Shown: piece after piece, positions 52,469 to 64,000 of the stretch
Layout of the letters: each line of letters starts with the position of its first letter
Position numbering within the stretch: position 1 is the first letter of the stretch
From: Caenorhabditis remanei
Lineage: Eukaryota > Nematoda > Chromadorea > Rhabditida > Rhabditidae
Assembly: GCF_010183535.1 (NCBI RefSeq)
Contig: NC_071330.1
Coordinates: 6,305,717-6,369,716 of the forward strand
Direction of reading: 5' to 3'
Length of the DNA: 64,000 nucleotides
The notes under the pieces: generated by a model
Database searches by the model: none
The model's input: only the letters and a program-made list of their open reading frames with translations
Told to the model about the DNA's origin: nothing
Program-made: the position numbers and the translations under genes

Positions 52469-55400
52469 TATAACTTTTTTGAGAGTCGGTTAGTTATGAC
52501 TCAGAAAGGACGTGTGTGGGATGGAGTGTGGGAAACCGTACTGTATTCTGATAAGACTTTTGAGAAGAAGAAGAAAAAGAAATGCATAAACTAGTTTTAC
52601 ATGAATTTCTGGTGAATCAAAGAAATTTCAAAAAAAAAAGTCTCAGCCATCGAATGAACTCATCAGTGATCGAAAAAGAGCATAAATAGGGAATACCTAT
52701 TTGTTTATATAAGAATTTATAATTCTTTCTCTCTTTTTCTTCTTGTTTTCACAAAAAGACCAACAGGAGGGCAACTGACAAAGTTCGCCGAAACTATCAG
52801 GTTACCAGGGGTCCCCCGTGAAAAAGGACGCCCACTCGAGCAGGAAACCATTGGCAACTCTTTTGAACTGAAAGAAACAATCTCACATCAACAACAATGA
52901 AGTTCGAGAACAGAAGAAAAAAAGAGACAAACGGAATACGAAATTTTTGAAAAAAGGAAAAAGAGAAGGCCGAAAGTTTTTGGTCCTGAAATTTGAGACA
53001 TTTTTTTGCGAAAAACGAATGGGAAAGGAGAATTGGGGAAGGAGAGACGTCAGAAAATACAACTTTAGAAGAATCAGAATTAGAGAAGAGTTCAATATTT
53101 TGTAGAGAAGAGAAAAAGTGCAAAAAGATTTATTCAATGTTTGTAGTTCCGTGGTATAGAGTGAGCTTTTTATGAAAAGATCACCTCCTTAAATCAAGAA
53201 CTTAGAAAAAAGAAAACACCATTACCAGGAAACCCCCAAATCTTTAGTAATGTTTTAGTCCAGTTCTGGGACAATTTCACCTAACTTGCTCGGCTCGGAA
53301 TTGAAAAAAATGTTTCCGCTAAGCCATAAATAAACTCATTGCCTTTAATTTTCTGATTTTAATAGTAAAAACCTAGGTCTTCCTTTTTATGATTGATTAT
53401 TTTTGGTGTGATATCACCCCGGGAAGATATGAGCTCTTGAATAGTCAAGAATGTTACCTTTTTAACAGGACCATAACTTTTTTCAAAGAGGTTTCTCCAA
53501 AAAGAAATCAACCGACTAATGGAAATGTAAGTTTACACTGTATAAGTTCAAAAATCGTCACTATTCAATTTGTTATGATATCGTGCCAACTCTTCAAACA
53601 AATTAGGGGAGAAGTTATCACAAAGACTTCAAATGTTTGAAGCTGTTCCATTTTTTGTGTAAATATAGTCCTAAAAGTTTCTAAGATTTGAAAGAACATG
53701 ACTTCCGAAATATCAGCAATCACAATAAACTTCTGAAAATTCGAATTGACTACTGCTACCAAATACACTTCATGATCAGAACACAATGTATCAGAGACCG
53801 AAATCTGATAGGTTTTCTAGAATATTCGATAAATTAGAAAATAACAAATTTTCCGAAAAGAACACCTGCCACTTTGGATAATCACTTATTCTGCTACAAG
53901 GGAAAACAATAATAATCAGAAGGTAGAACAAAAAGAAAAGAATAAGAAGAAGATGATACAAATTTTGAATCAAAAAGATAAGAAGTGGAAACAAGGAGAG
54001 GGGACGGTTGCCTGTTGGCTCACACTTGACAAACAGGAGCGGAGAAAATAAAGAATTTTCAAAACAAAAAGAGGTTTTTAGTAAATATAAAACATGGGCG
54101 GTTCCTCAGCAAACAAACAAAACTGTTACTGGTTTGTAATGTTTCAAATTCTCTTCGGAAAACTATCCGAACAGCAAAAAAATATCTAAAGTGTCTACAT
54201 TTCGACAGATGGACGATCGGACGGCTGACCATATTTGTACGTGACCCGAGATACTCTCAATTCACTTTGCTCATCGTCTTACGAAGAAGGTGAGAGGTGA
54301 AAAAAACGATTTTCGTCCGAAAAAAACACTGACGAACGGAGCAAAGAGATGGTGGAGAAAGATACACAAATAGAGGAGGAATAGCCATTTGAGAGGTTGG
54401 ACTCAAGTACGATGTGGCACCAAAATGAACGGATGGAGAAGCAATATATATAGAGAGAGGTTGTTGACTGACAAACTGAGAAAATTCGTTCGAAAATCCA
54501 AGAATTTGATTTTTCGATACTCGGGATACTCGGGAAAAACAATAAGAAGTCGATTAGAAGTCGAATTGCAAGCATTATTCCTTGATTTTCCAAAAAACTT
54601 CATAAGATTCTGATTTCTTTTCACCCGAATGACCAGAAGATTCTTGAAAGGCCGTTTTGGTGCCAAATTGTTAAGGCTCTTTTACTTGGAACTCAACGAG
54701 ACACAGTCGAATTTAAACGTTGCCTTCTTCAGCTTCAGGAATAACAATGCTTTAAACTGGGCGTTTCCAACAACATAAAATGAAATATGTAGAGAATTTC
54801 GGAAATAAATTGTTTCGAAAAACTCACAATACAGTATCACTTCTATTTACTTTTTTATAAGGGAGAGATTGAATGTTTCTTCCGGAACATGATAAAACAA
54901 TTACCTTTTCTGTAATCTAATCAGGAAAGAGCAATGAGTTGAGTCATTTCTTATTACAGGTTAACAAGAATCTAGTGAAATAGTAGCAATCGAATGTTGT
55001 AAGGTTTGCAAAGAGAAGAAAAGAAGAGTCATTGGATAAACAAACATAACGGAACATGAGAGGAATGAGTTCAAAAAGTGGCATGCAGTGATTAGAGAGA
55101 AAAAGAGGAAATAGGTTTTCATGAGTCACTGCCACGTCATTAGGTTTTGTTACTTCGGACTTGTTTATTTGAAAACGAAAAGTGCTAGATTAATGATCAT
55201 TGAGAAAAGAAGAAGAAGAAAAGAGTACTCTCTATCTAGATCTCTCTTTTTTACGAAATTCGTGCTGCAGAGAAGAGAAAATTGATACATTGAAAGATAT
55301 ACTTAGAGTTCAAAGTTTTCCGAAATAGTCTAGTGTTCAGTGAAGTTTTCGGAAACGAGGTTTGGGGAAAAGGAAAAGTAAGTGATGTTTATGGAAGAAG

Positions 55401-58400
55401 CTTTCGATATTTCCAGATCATTGAAAAAAACAATACCAGAATTAGGAATTTGGGAATAGCGATAGGTTTTATTCTGAAGGATATGGACACTCGGAAATTG
55501 AGAAGAACACATCCAGCATACAATTCCTGATCCAGAGACACTTTGTGAAAGTTAACTGTTTTCAACAGGAATATGCTAAACAAGTTCAGTCTACCATTCT
55601 ATAGAACTAATCCTTATAACGTTATTTTTTTCAGTTTACATCTATCTAGTCCTCTGAAATAATGAATCCCGCTATTATTCACGTGCTTAGCTACAGAACT
55701 CTGAATAATTCGACATTTTCCATCGAACCAAAAAGACGTATTCAAACCAAAAAACACCTGTAAACGAGACGTAAATCCATTAAACGACAAGACCACAAAT
55801 AGAGAAATGTTCAAACAAAAGAGAGTTAACAAGGAAGTACAAAAAAGCATTAGACGAGAATTCGGATAGTCAACAAACAAGTCATTTTCGACATATTTTT
55901 CAAAGTTTTTGGATGACCTCATATATCTTTTTTCGGTTCCATTCCAATGACGATATCGTTGGAGTGGAAACAGAAAAAAGGAACAAAAATACATTTGAAA
56001 ATCCGACAATTTTTGTTCGAGTAAAGACAGGAGAACCAAGGAATGACCTTTGTCAAATGTCTGCGTCTCCTGATCTCCTACACTATTTCGTGTCCAATTT
56101 CTCCGTTTGGCGCTGGGTGATTTGAATTCGAAATGGACGAGGAGAACCTCCGTTGCACCCAAATGAATTGTGTGTGTTTTCTCTAAAGTAAAACTGACCG
56201 GTTTTCGGAATGTCAAGTTTCTCTATGAGTCAAACACCGTTTTTTGGAGAAGAGTGGTGCTGAATAGTTACAGAAGTTTAGTCTTTGGTTCCACGTCATC
56301 TGGAGAGAGGGAGAATGGGATGAATAATGTATTTTGGAAAGTTGGGAAGAAGAAAAGGTGAGAATTAAAAGAAGAGAAAAGAATGAGAAAGAGAACACAA
56401 AACAATTAGGAAACTATGGAAACGAGTGAGGAGACGATCGAAAAAAAGAGTGAAGTTCGTGTAAAATTTTGACTTTTTTTTTTTGGGAAATATTGTTTTC
56501 AAAGAGTCAGGGGGAGTTTTAGTTTCTAGTTTCTCAACAAAAAATAAACTGGTTTTTCCAAGAATTTGACAGGAATTCGACCGAATCAGGGGATTCAAAT
56601 ACACTCTCCCAAAACCAAAAAGTATAAAAGTGCATACTTCAAATGGACGATTTTAGAAGTCTGGATCTAATCCGCTCTCTAAAAATTTCTGTAATAAAAC
56701 GTAGCTGCAATAGACAATCCTTCAGACGCAAAAATGTACAAAAAACACTATAATGAGGATTTCGAAAATAAAATGTATACGATTCCAATCAAAAAAGAAA
56801 GAAAATTGGAGCAGGGATTGGAAAAAAAAATATATTTTCGGGGCGGAGCTACTCTAAGTTCAGAAGAAAAACCAACCAAAGGACACCTAAAAATACAGAA
56901 AATGGAAAAAAAACCAAAGTTGGTAACTCCAAAAAATAGAATTCCAAATTTGAAATTTTCAAATTTTCTGATTATCTTCTTCCTCGAGTTTTCAAATTCT
57001 CAAAGTTTTGAAACGAGAGTTATAAAAAGGTATCCAACTGTTCATATGATTTATGATTTCTCGAACCTGACAACTCCCAATCTCTGAATATTTTCTAGTT
57101 TGTTTTGATTAAACCTAACACTCGAAAAGCAACAATTTCAATTTTTTTTCTCTCTTTTACCGATTGGAAAAAAGAGAGAATGAGGGGAAAAAAGAAGAAG
57201 AGAAGCTAAGTTGTTTTACTCACTTGTTGAAAACATTCTTCTTTCTGGTCCAAGAAAGAAATAGATGAAGAAGAAAAAGAGGAAGAAGAAGAAGAATTTC
57301 GATTGATCCCATTGGATATTTGGACTAAAAAGAAAACAAAAGAAGGAGAATATGTTGCGGGTAATTCATTAAAGTTTACATTAATCTATCATCTATTCGC
57401 TTACTCGAGTGCTTTGAGGGTGCACATTTCATTTGAAACCACCAATTGAGAAATAGAAGAAGAGACGAAAAGAAGAGTAGATGAAAATGAGATGTTGAGA
57501 GAGAGAGAAATGCAGGGTTTTCTGGTGCATTGTGAGGAATGAGATAGAGGAAAGTGTGCTCTGTGGAGAAGAGCAAAATCCACCACCAGATGGATACATT
57601 TTGATAGGTTTTTCGGGAGCAGAGAAGTTGTGTGTTACACTCTTTTTACAATCATTTTTGGCTCTCTCTCTCTCTGTTTGAGACAGAATCTGAATCCAAT
57701 TAGGAACGGAGAGAGATATGAAAAACAAGTTATGTTGTTTCCAGGTTACCAAGCAAACTAATAATTTTCCGACTTTCGTAACATATCTTTTTGGGATTAT
57801 AACGTCATTTTCAGATCAAATTATTTTCTTTTTTACACGTAGCTCTCACAGATTATTCTATTTTTGAAATGATCAGTTTGGAGACTCTGGGGACTACCTA
57901 CGTATCTCTATTACTCAATTTTGCCTGAATATCCCTAGGCTTTCCAAATTTAAAACATCTTGTTTCATTCGAAAACCCCTAAACTTTCAAAACAGGTAAA
58001 TAAAAATAGGTGTTTCTCGATATTGTAAAAAGTGAAAACAAACGAAAAAAGACACATTCATCCGATCATTTGAATATGAAAAGAGAGAGTGAAAAAGAAG
58101 GAGATTCTCGTGGTGAAAATACGAATATAGTGTGGGAAATGACTGTATGTTGTAAAAACGAGAGAGGAGTGAGGGATGGAAAAATGGAATATGGAGGAGG
58201 GGATTGGAAGTATTGTGGGCTTATTTTACAGCAGGTTTGAACCCATGGATTGATGAATGAATTGTGATAACGGCATGTGAAAAAGTTATTTATAGCTACT
58301 TTCAATGAAAAAAATTGATGATGCTCAGAGCGAACCGAGAACTCTAGTCTCATAGTTCACAAAATATTTGAAAGAGGACTTCCAAGGGAGCTACATTCTA

Positions 58401-59289
58401 TTTATGAAAAGAAAAAAGTACATTATGTTTATGAGGGAGAGTTTAGTTGTGTGAGTCATGACTATATGTACATATTTAGAGTCCGTACAAAAGTAAGCAT
58501 GTTCTGAATATTTTACAAAAATTGAGCCCTTGGCAATATAACTATAATGAAAAATATGTAAATTGACCGGAACCTAGTCTAATTAGAACAAAACATTAGG
58601 CATAATGAAGCTACAGCATCCCAATTTGAAAAAGTTATATCAAACTGAAAGTGGGCATAACCAACATAATTTATATATTCTTTTTTTGTTGTTCTGTACG
58701 TGTATGATTCAAAGTTGATTCATAGTGACTTTGAAAATATAAAAACTTCAGTTTATTCATATTTTGTTTTGAAAAAAGTTTTTAAAAGTCGAATTTTACA
58801 AAAACTACAAGAAATATACAATTTGAGAGATCCTTTCAGACAATATCTTCAGATTCTTAATTTTATATCACCTTGTAACGTGGATAGTAACATCATAAAA
58901 ACAAACTAAGAATGAGTGACGAACTATCCTCAATAATATCCACTATGAGCACGCTGTTCAAATACGAAATGACTGTCAATTCCTCCCTGATCAGACAGAA
59001 ACAGTTCCACTGACTCATCTCTCTTCCTCTCCCTCTTTTCAATCTCTATATCCAGTTTTTGCGTCATTTTTTCTCACTACAGATTAACGAATGGCATTTG
59101 TGTGATGTCGAACTATGGAATTGTTTTTTTGATTTCAGAGAATTTACAAAACTTCATGAGAAACAGAAATATTCTGGAAAATAAAGAAAATTGTAAAATA
59201 AATCCTTTTCATTATTTACCAATCGGCGAAATCAAGCGGTCTTGGTCACTCTGGATATTCAGGTTCAGGAAAAAACAATATTTCCTTTC

Positions 59290-59473
59290 CCGTGAACAAA
59301 AATATCCACGTGAACTGTCTGTGGTCCTTACGCGTTGACCTCCGCCACCAAATCCACGTAATCCACGTGGCGCTTTTTGTTTTACCAAAAGTCCAAACTA
59401 ATAAATTATTATTCCCTTTTACAAACTTTTTGTTGATCTTCCTGTCTACAATAGCGAAAAATATTCGTAAAAA
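59290..59473 (+). promoter_or_regulatory. RPN11-like gene promoter, twin E-boxes
   Basis: Two CACGTG E-boxes at 59307-59312 and 59364-59369, 51 bp apart, with a third near-match CACGTA at 59355-59360, within 170 bp upstream of the ATG at 59474. Such boxes bind bHLH factors. No strong TTTCAG lies right before the ATG. Confidence 0.55.
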
Positions 59474-60630
59474 ATGGAACGTCTTCTCCGTTCGTTGATT
59501 ATGAATCAAAACAAACAGGCAACTGACAAGATCGATCACCCGGATACTTCTGAAACGTACGTTTTGTTTTGTTTTCTCCCAATAATATTTTATTAATTCC
59601 AGTGTCAATATCTCATCGTTGGCTCTTCTGAAAATGCTGCGTCACGCTCGTTCTGGAATTCCGTTGGAGGTGATGGGTCTCATGTTGGGAGAATTCGTGG
59701 ATGACTACACCATCAACGTTCTCGATGTGTTTGCAATGCCACAAAGTGGGACAAGTGTAACTGTCGAATCGGTTGATCCTGTCTATCAAACGAAACATAT
59801 GGATTTGTTGAAGTTGGTTGGGAGAACCGAGAATGTTGTTGGATGGTGAGTAGAATCTGAAAAGTGTTTGAGTTTCGCGGAATCCGGCGTTATAATTTTC
59901 GGAGACATTTATAAGTTTTCTGGTAGTCTTCACAAATAATATTCTTTCCAGGTACCACTCTCATCCAGGATTCGGATGTTGGTTGTCTTCAGTCGACGTC
60001 AACACTCAACAATCATTCGAAGCTCTTCATCAACGAGCCGTTGCCGTTGTCGTGGATCCTATCCAGAGTGTGAAGGGAAAAGTAATGCTGGATGCATTCC
60101 GATCCGTTAATCCCCTCAATCTACATATCCGTCCACTGGCTCCAACTGCTGAACCAAGACAGACGACTTCTAATCTTGGACATCTCCAAAAAGCATCATT
60201 AATCTCAGTTGTTCACGGTCTCGGAACGAAGTATTACTCGTTGAATGTGGCCTATAAAATGGGTTCGAATGAGCAGAAGATGTTGATGTGTTTGAATAAA
60301 AAGAGTTGGTATGATCAATTGAATATGAAGAAATATTCGGAACTTGAGAAGAGTCAAGAGGAAACATTCAAGAATATCAACAAATTGATAACAGTTTTCA
60401 ATAAAGAAATTGATGAAGTTAAGGAGAAACCATCAACTGAAAAGAAGATTAAAAATCTGGATGAGGTCAAAAAGTTCGGGAAAATCAATGCGAAACAGCA
60501 GTTGCAGCAGGTAAGAATATTGGGAAAAGTTCAAATTAGAGATATTTGATTTCAGCTGACATCAAATCTTCTCAATGATTCGCTCTGTCATCATCTCACA
60601 GCCATGATCAACACCAAATCCATGAATTGA
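59474..60630 (+). CDS. RPN11-type JAMM deubiquitinase
   Basis: Proteasome lid deubiquitinase RPN11/PSMD14 family, which removes ubiquitin chains from substrates. Exons 59474-59556, 59603-59845, 59952-60510, 60556-60630; 319 residues. MPN+ domain: [39 protein letters not shown] and the zinc motif [17 protein letters not shown] with His111, His113, Ser121 and Asp124 all present, as is the upstream Glu of LMLGEF; so it is predicted active. The N-terminal 200 residues are close to human PSMD14, but beyond [16 protein letters not shown] the protein departs from the family: [17 protein letters not shown], a Lys-rich helix region and a short end [14 protein letters not shown]. elegans rpn-11 is, as I recall, on another chromosome, so this is probably a second, diverged copy. 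AATAAA at 60671-60676. Confidence 0.92.
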
Positions 60631-60801
60631 TAATTTCATGATATTGATCTTTCTTAGAATATCTTCTGAATAAACATTTTATTTTCTCAATTTCTCCGTT
60701 CAGTTAGCAATGACAAGGGAGGTAAATGGGATTGTATGAAGCTTCACGGATAGCAGTGCAAATTTTTAATTAATAAAAACATTCAAAAAGTATATTTTCA
60801 G

Positions 60802-60963
60802 ATGAATGTGAGCAATGGAGGTGCGGGGATGGAAACAAACATAAAAAAGAAACAATATAGATCACAGAAGCCGTTTTCGGTTGCACCGGGTAACGCGTAT
60901 CTCCGCGAACCAGTACTTCTATTGGCTCGATCACTTTGGCAAACTGAACTTGACATTCCATGA
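60802..60963 (+). CDS. 53-residue ORF after RPN11-like gene
   Basis: ATG follows TATATTTTCAG without a gap, a textbook nematode acceptor, and lies about 110 bp after the expected RPN11-like mRNA cleavage site, the usual spacing for a downstream operon cistron. 53 codons: MNVSNGGAG, a basic KKKQYRSQKPF stretch, then VAPGNAYLREPVLLLARSLW and QTELDIP before TGA. No domain recognised. A 53 bp intron (GTGAGT at 61033 to TTTTATTCAG at 61085) follows on the same strand and leads towards the WSN gene start at 61136, so the ORF may instead be an upstream ORF in the 5' UTR of that gene. The opposite strand is also open here (60770-61028) but lacks splice support. Confidence 0.5.
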   Translation: MNVSNGGAGMETNIKKKQYRSQKPFSVAPGNAYLREPVLLLARSLWQTELDIP

Positions 60964-61135
60964 AACCATTCTTTCCTGACCTTCCTCTGATTTTTCGGAA
61001 TTTCACAAGAAAGTCTCTTCATTATCATTTTTTCTCCTGGAAGGTGAGTTCAACAGTTTTCAGATACACCACGACTTTTATTCAGGTGATAAATTAACTG
61101 AGAAGTGTACGAAATAAAAGATAAAAGAGATTCGC

Positions 61136-64000
61136 ATGCGTCATCCAATCGTATCATCTCTAATTCTGGTGATTTGGACTTCCACGTGGCAGAACGTGAA
61201 TGGAGAAGGTTTGTTAGCTTTTTCCTACCAAAAAAACAAAAGATAAGTGAGTGAGACTTCTTTCCAGAAGACAGTCCTCTGAAATTGATTCACAACGAAC
61301 TTTCGATTCTATCTCGTGTCACGAATGCAATTGCTCTCGAGGCTGCGTCACTTAAGAAATCAGTTAAAATCCGTGACGTCATAACGGAAATTCTTGAAGT
61401 AAACAGCGGTAATTTCTCAGACATAGTGGAATTAAATCCTGATTCTCTAACGAAAACACTCGATGGAATACAAAGAATCCGTCAAAAAATTCAAGAATCT
61501 TTGGCTCAAACTAATGAGAAAATGACGAAACAAGAGCTGTTCGACATGGCGTCATTGAATGATTTATTGGTTTTTACTAACGACAATTATGAAGATGAAA
61601 ATAGGGTGCATTCGGATGAAATAATGAAAAATGCAAGAGGAAATACGAGTATTATTCTGATTTGTGATATAAAACTGGTGGAGAGTATGTCAAGATTTGG
61701 GGAGTTTTTGAATGGAGTTTCGAAAGGAAATACGATTGATTTGGGGATTATTTCAACTATCCAAAACTCGCGATCGGATATTCAAAAGTGTTTGAAAAGG
61801 ATCACTGGATATAGTGACGCAATTGCTCAAACCAAATTAGAATTATCTCTAATTGGAAGTATGAGTGATGTAATTGACGTGATAAAAGATATGAAAGAGA
61901 AAGATATCATTAATAAACTCCCGAGTGATCTCCGGATATTTCAAAGCATGTTTTCACTTATTCTGAATGCTGTGAAGAGTTACGAAAAGAATTCATCGGG
62001 AAATCTTTTGAATTCAACCATAAATCTTCTGAAGAACGTTCTGAATCGTGAAGAATCCCATCACCATCATCATCATTATTATCTAACTGCTGGTTTTCCA
62101 GAGATAGAAGATATGTCATCAGTAATGAATGACTTGAAAAGTGATTGGTTCCGAGAGAAGATATCAAAAGGAAAAAGTATAGAAGAGCTGGAAAATGCAC
62201 TTGCTCCGTTTGCTCATTTCGCTGGGAAAATAAAAAATGTCCATCAAAGTTGGAGTCTCTTTCAGAAGAGTTTCACGAAAGCGGATGAGTTTTTGACGAC
62301 GATTTCAAGAGGAATGGATGTGATTGAAAAGTATGATTTTTCTCGAGATGAGGAAACATATTTTAGAGATTTCCAAAGCGGTATCACAAGTTGTTTGAGT
62401 TTTTTCAAGTATGATTATGATGAAGGTTTAGAGGAATCCTTCAGAAATGATTATGAGTTGTTGGCTGCTTACGTGGAATCAGTTGATTCTCTCGAAGAAT
62501 GGTCTCAAAGAATGAACGATATGCTTAGTCCAGCATTCGATTTATTTCTAAATAAATTCAGTCAAATCCGGAAAGAGGGAAAAAAGAATGCAAGAGATAT
62601 AAAAGAAGAGATAAAGGATCTGATCAACTTTGAGTCTTCCGAGAAGGTCTTCTCAATGTTTGACAATCTGAAAAATCTTCAAAAAACTCATATGGAACAT
62701 GATGAATCAACTCGAAATCTTCGAGTCACTATCAGTGAAGTTGCTAAAAGTACTGGATTCTTTGAAACATCGAAATGTCTCCGAGAAAAGAAATTCGACA
62801 CGGAACAGTTAACAATGAAGATTAGTCTTGTCAATAGTATTTTGGATGTGACACTCGATATATTCGACGAGCTGAAGACTATTCTGAATCTTTTTTCCAA
62901 AATGAGAACTGAATTATTCGATGCAGAAGACTTTGTTAAAGAGACGTCATCTAGAAATCAGAGAGATGTTTCTCAGAAATCAAAAAATTCGATTTTGAAG
63001 CTGGAAAACTCTGAAAAACTATCGGATCACTTGGGAAATGGGATGAGAATTCTCAGCGAAATGATTGAGACTTTGGAGAAGAAAAATGATATTCTGAAAT
63101 CAGCGAACTACGGTCAGAAAGTCGATAATATTATCAGTAAGAGCCCAATCCAACACGTAAAATCTTTCTGGAATAGTGATAATCGGAATGCTAAAATCAA
63201 GAAATTGGTGGAAGATTTGGAGAGTTTGGAAAGTTCTGCAAGCGAATATAGGAAAGGAGATTTGATGACAACTCGGAAAATATTTGACAAGGCGGTCGAA
63301 GTTGATGGACTTCCAGATGTTTATCCGTATATTTATGATATTCTGTTAAAGAAAAAGAACACAGAATACGACGACGTTCTGGAGAATTCAAAGAAACTCA
63401 TGGATCTGGATCTGGATTTTTCAAATCATAAGGGAGAATTGAGTGCAGCTTCATTGAGTTTAGAGAAAATTAAAGAGTATTTTGATGATATATTTGAGTT
63501 GAATCCAATAAAGGAAGATCCGTGAGTGATTTAATTTACAAGGAAAACAATTTTCCACTATTTTTCAGAGCTCCTGTGACTCAAGAGTCAACTTCTATCT
63601 TTCTGGTCATTATCCTTTGCTTGGCTATTTTTTTAACTTTGATAATTTGTGCAGTTGTTGCTTATGGATTCACCCCATCTGGAAAGCGTACTTACAAAAA
63701 ATTGTATTTGTATTATTTTGGAAAGCCAGTGGATTATGAGAAACGTTGGCGGTACTCGGTAAGTGATTTCGGTTCAAACTTGATTCATTTGACGATTTCC
63801 AGTTATTCCTCGATCGAACTGACGGGAAGAATGTCCTCATCGACGCAGTTCGTGAAATCAACTCGATTAATTTGAATAATGCCGTAAAGAAAGGAGCATA
63901 TATCAACGTTTGCAATAGTATGTCACAGTTTCACCTAAACTTTTCTAAAGTTTCTTTTTTCTCTTTTAGAATTTGGCAACACTTCTCTCCACGTGGCAAC
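61136..64000 (+). CDS. WSN-domain transmembrane protein, partial
   Basis: Caenorhabditis-expanded receptor-like family, cut off by the window end. Exons 61136-61208, 61268-63521, 63569-63758, 63803-63917, 63970 onward. Signal peptide in exon 1 (VSSLILVIWTSTWQNVNG). The mature N terminus matches the WSN domain (LSILSRVTNAIALEAASL, then DVITEILEV and FSDIVELN). The 700-residue ectodomain is almost all predicted helix, in exon 2 alone, with a His6-Tyr2 run at about residue 280. One transmembrane segment in exon 3 (IFLVIILCLAIFLTLIICAVVAYGF), then basic cytosolic residues, and the last codons GAYINVCNKFGNTSLHVA look like the start of an ankyrin repeat. Family members I remember carry ankyrin-like repeats and a tyrosine-phosphatase domain; that part would lie beyond 64000. 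Ligand and function unknown. Confidence 0.82.

Larger units (their letters stand above)
46179..59473 (-). promoter_or_regulatory. 13.3 kb gene desert upstream of bre-3
   Basis: No convincing gene. Frames present are unspliced products of biased composition. The plus strand is purine-rich, with AAG/GAA tracts at 47448-47463, 48751-48772, 49313-49326 and 57265-57296 and one TTC run at 52444-52468; read on the minus strand this is the pyrimidine-rich sense typical of nematode introns and upstream regions, suggesting transcription toward bre-3 from a distal start (inference). TGA(G/C)TCA sites occur at 48409, 48605, 49452, 51291, 52497, 54940, 55122, 56226, 58452 and 59011. A GC-rich spot at 48690-48727 (GGGCGGCGCCG) could be a distal promoter. 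Promoter words GAGACGCAGA at 51433-51442 and its complement at 56060-56069. Confidence 0.5.

Noticed and set aside
55614..56216. 200-codon minus-strand frame in the desert
   Set aside because: No recognisable domain, no trans-splice acceptor, composition like the surrounding AT-rich DNA.
60770..61028. Minus-strand frames opposite the 53-codon ORF
   Set aside because: Open by mirror effect; intron signals (GTGAGT at 61033, TTTTATTCAG at 61085) and the ATG-abutting acceptor are on the plus strand.

Overview
The window is nuclear DNA of a Caenorhabditis-type nematode. It is AT-rich, with many 45-60 bp introns ending in TTTTCAG, splice-acceptor-like TTTCAG just before many start codons (trans-splicing sites), and several-kilobase gene-poor stretches. 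Gene content and order match what I remember of C. elegans chromosome III cosmids F54C8 and B0464 (emb-30, 3-hydroxyacyl-CoA dehydrogenase, PIR-1-like phosphatase, arfaptin, rheb-1, spk-1, PPME1-like, baf-1, bre-3). Species is not resolved; small differences and the mobile elements suggest a relative of C. elegans. All gene models below were spliced by hand from GT/AG sites, phase continuity and family similarity.

Layout. 1-8585: mostly gene-poor, with one small secreted-peptide gene (1054-1406, minus). 8586-18383: compact cluster on the minus strand (emb-30/APC4, a PIR-1-like phosphatase, an uncharacterised membrane protein), with a complete hydroxyacyl-CoA dehydrogenase gene on the plus strand lying inside an emb-30 intron. 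18962-21911: a 5'-truncated non-LTR retrotransposon whose reverse transcriptase is interrupted by a 1589 bp Tc1-like foldback element at a TA site. 21912-24677: intergenic, with one orphan exon-like segment. 24678-28627: arfaptin and rheb-1 (minus). 29260-35349: spk-1 (SR-protein kinase, plus), with a long optional 5' coding exon and a GGGCC-rich foldback repeat in its large intron. 36168-38369: TMEM209-like protein (minus). 38839-42742: three plus-strand genes, PPME1-like methylesterase, baf-1 and an SPT3-like SAGA subunit; the last two are tightly spaced. 43945-46178: bre-3 glycosyltransferase (minus). 46179-59473: 13.3 kb without a convincing gene, plus-strand purine-rich and enriched in TGA(G/C)TCA sites; I read it as the upstream/regulatory and perhaps 5' intronic territory of bre-3. 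59474 to the end: a divergent RPN11-type JAMM deubiquitinase, a 53-codon ORF, and a WSN-domain transmembrane protein with an ankyrin-like start that runs off the window.

Most genes are housekeeping and unrelated in pathway: cell cycle (emb-30), TORC1 signalling (rheb-1), splicing regulation (spk-1), PP2A methylation (PPME1), nuclear envelope/chromatin (baf-1, TMEM209-like), transcription (SPT3-like), glycolipid synthesis (bre-3) and proteasome (RPN11-like). The freshest material is the nested transposon pair, the secreted-peptide gene, the 53-codon ORF after the RPN11 paralogue, the optional spk-1 exon and the bZIP-site-rich desert.
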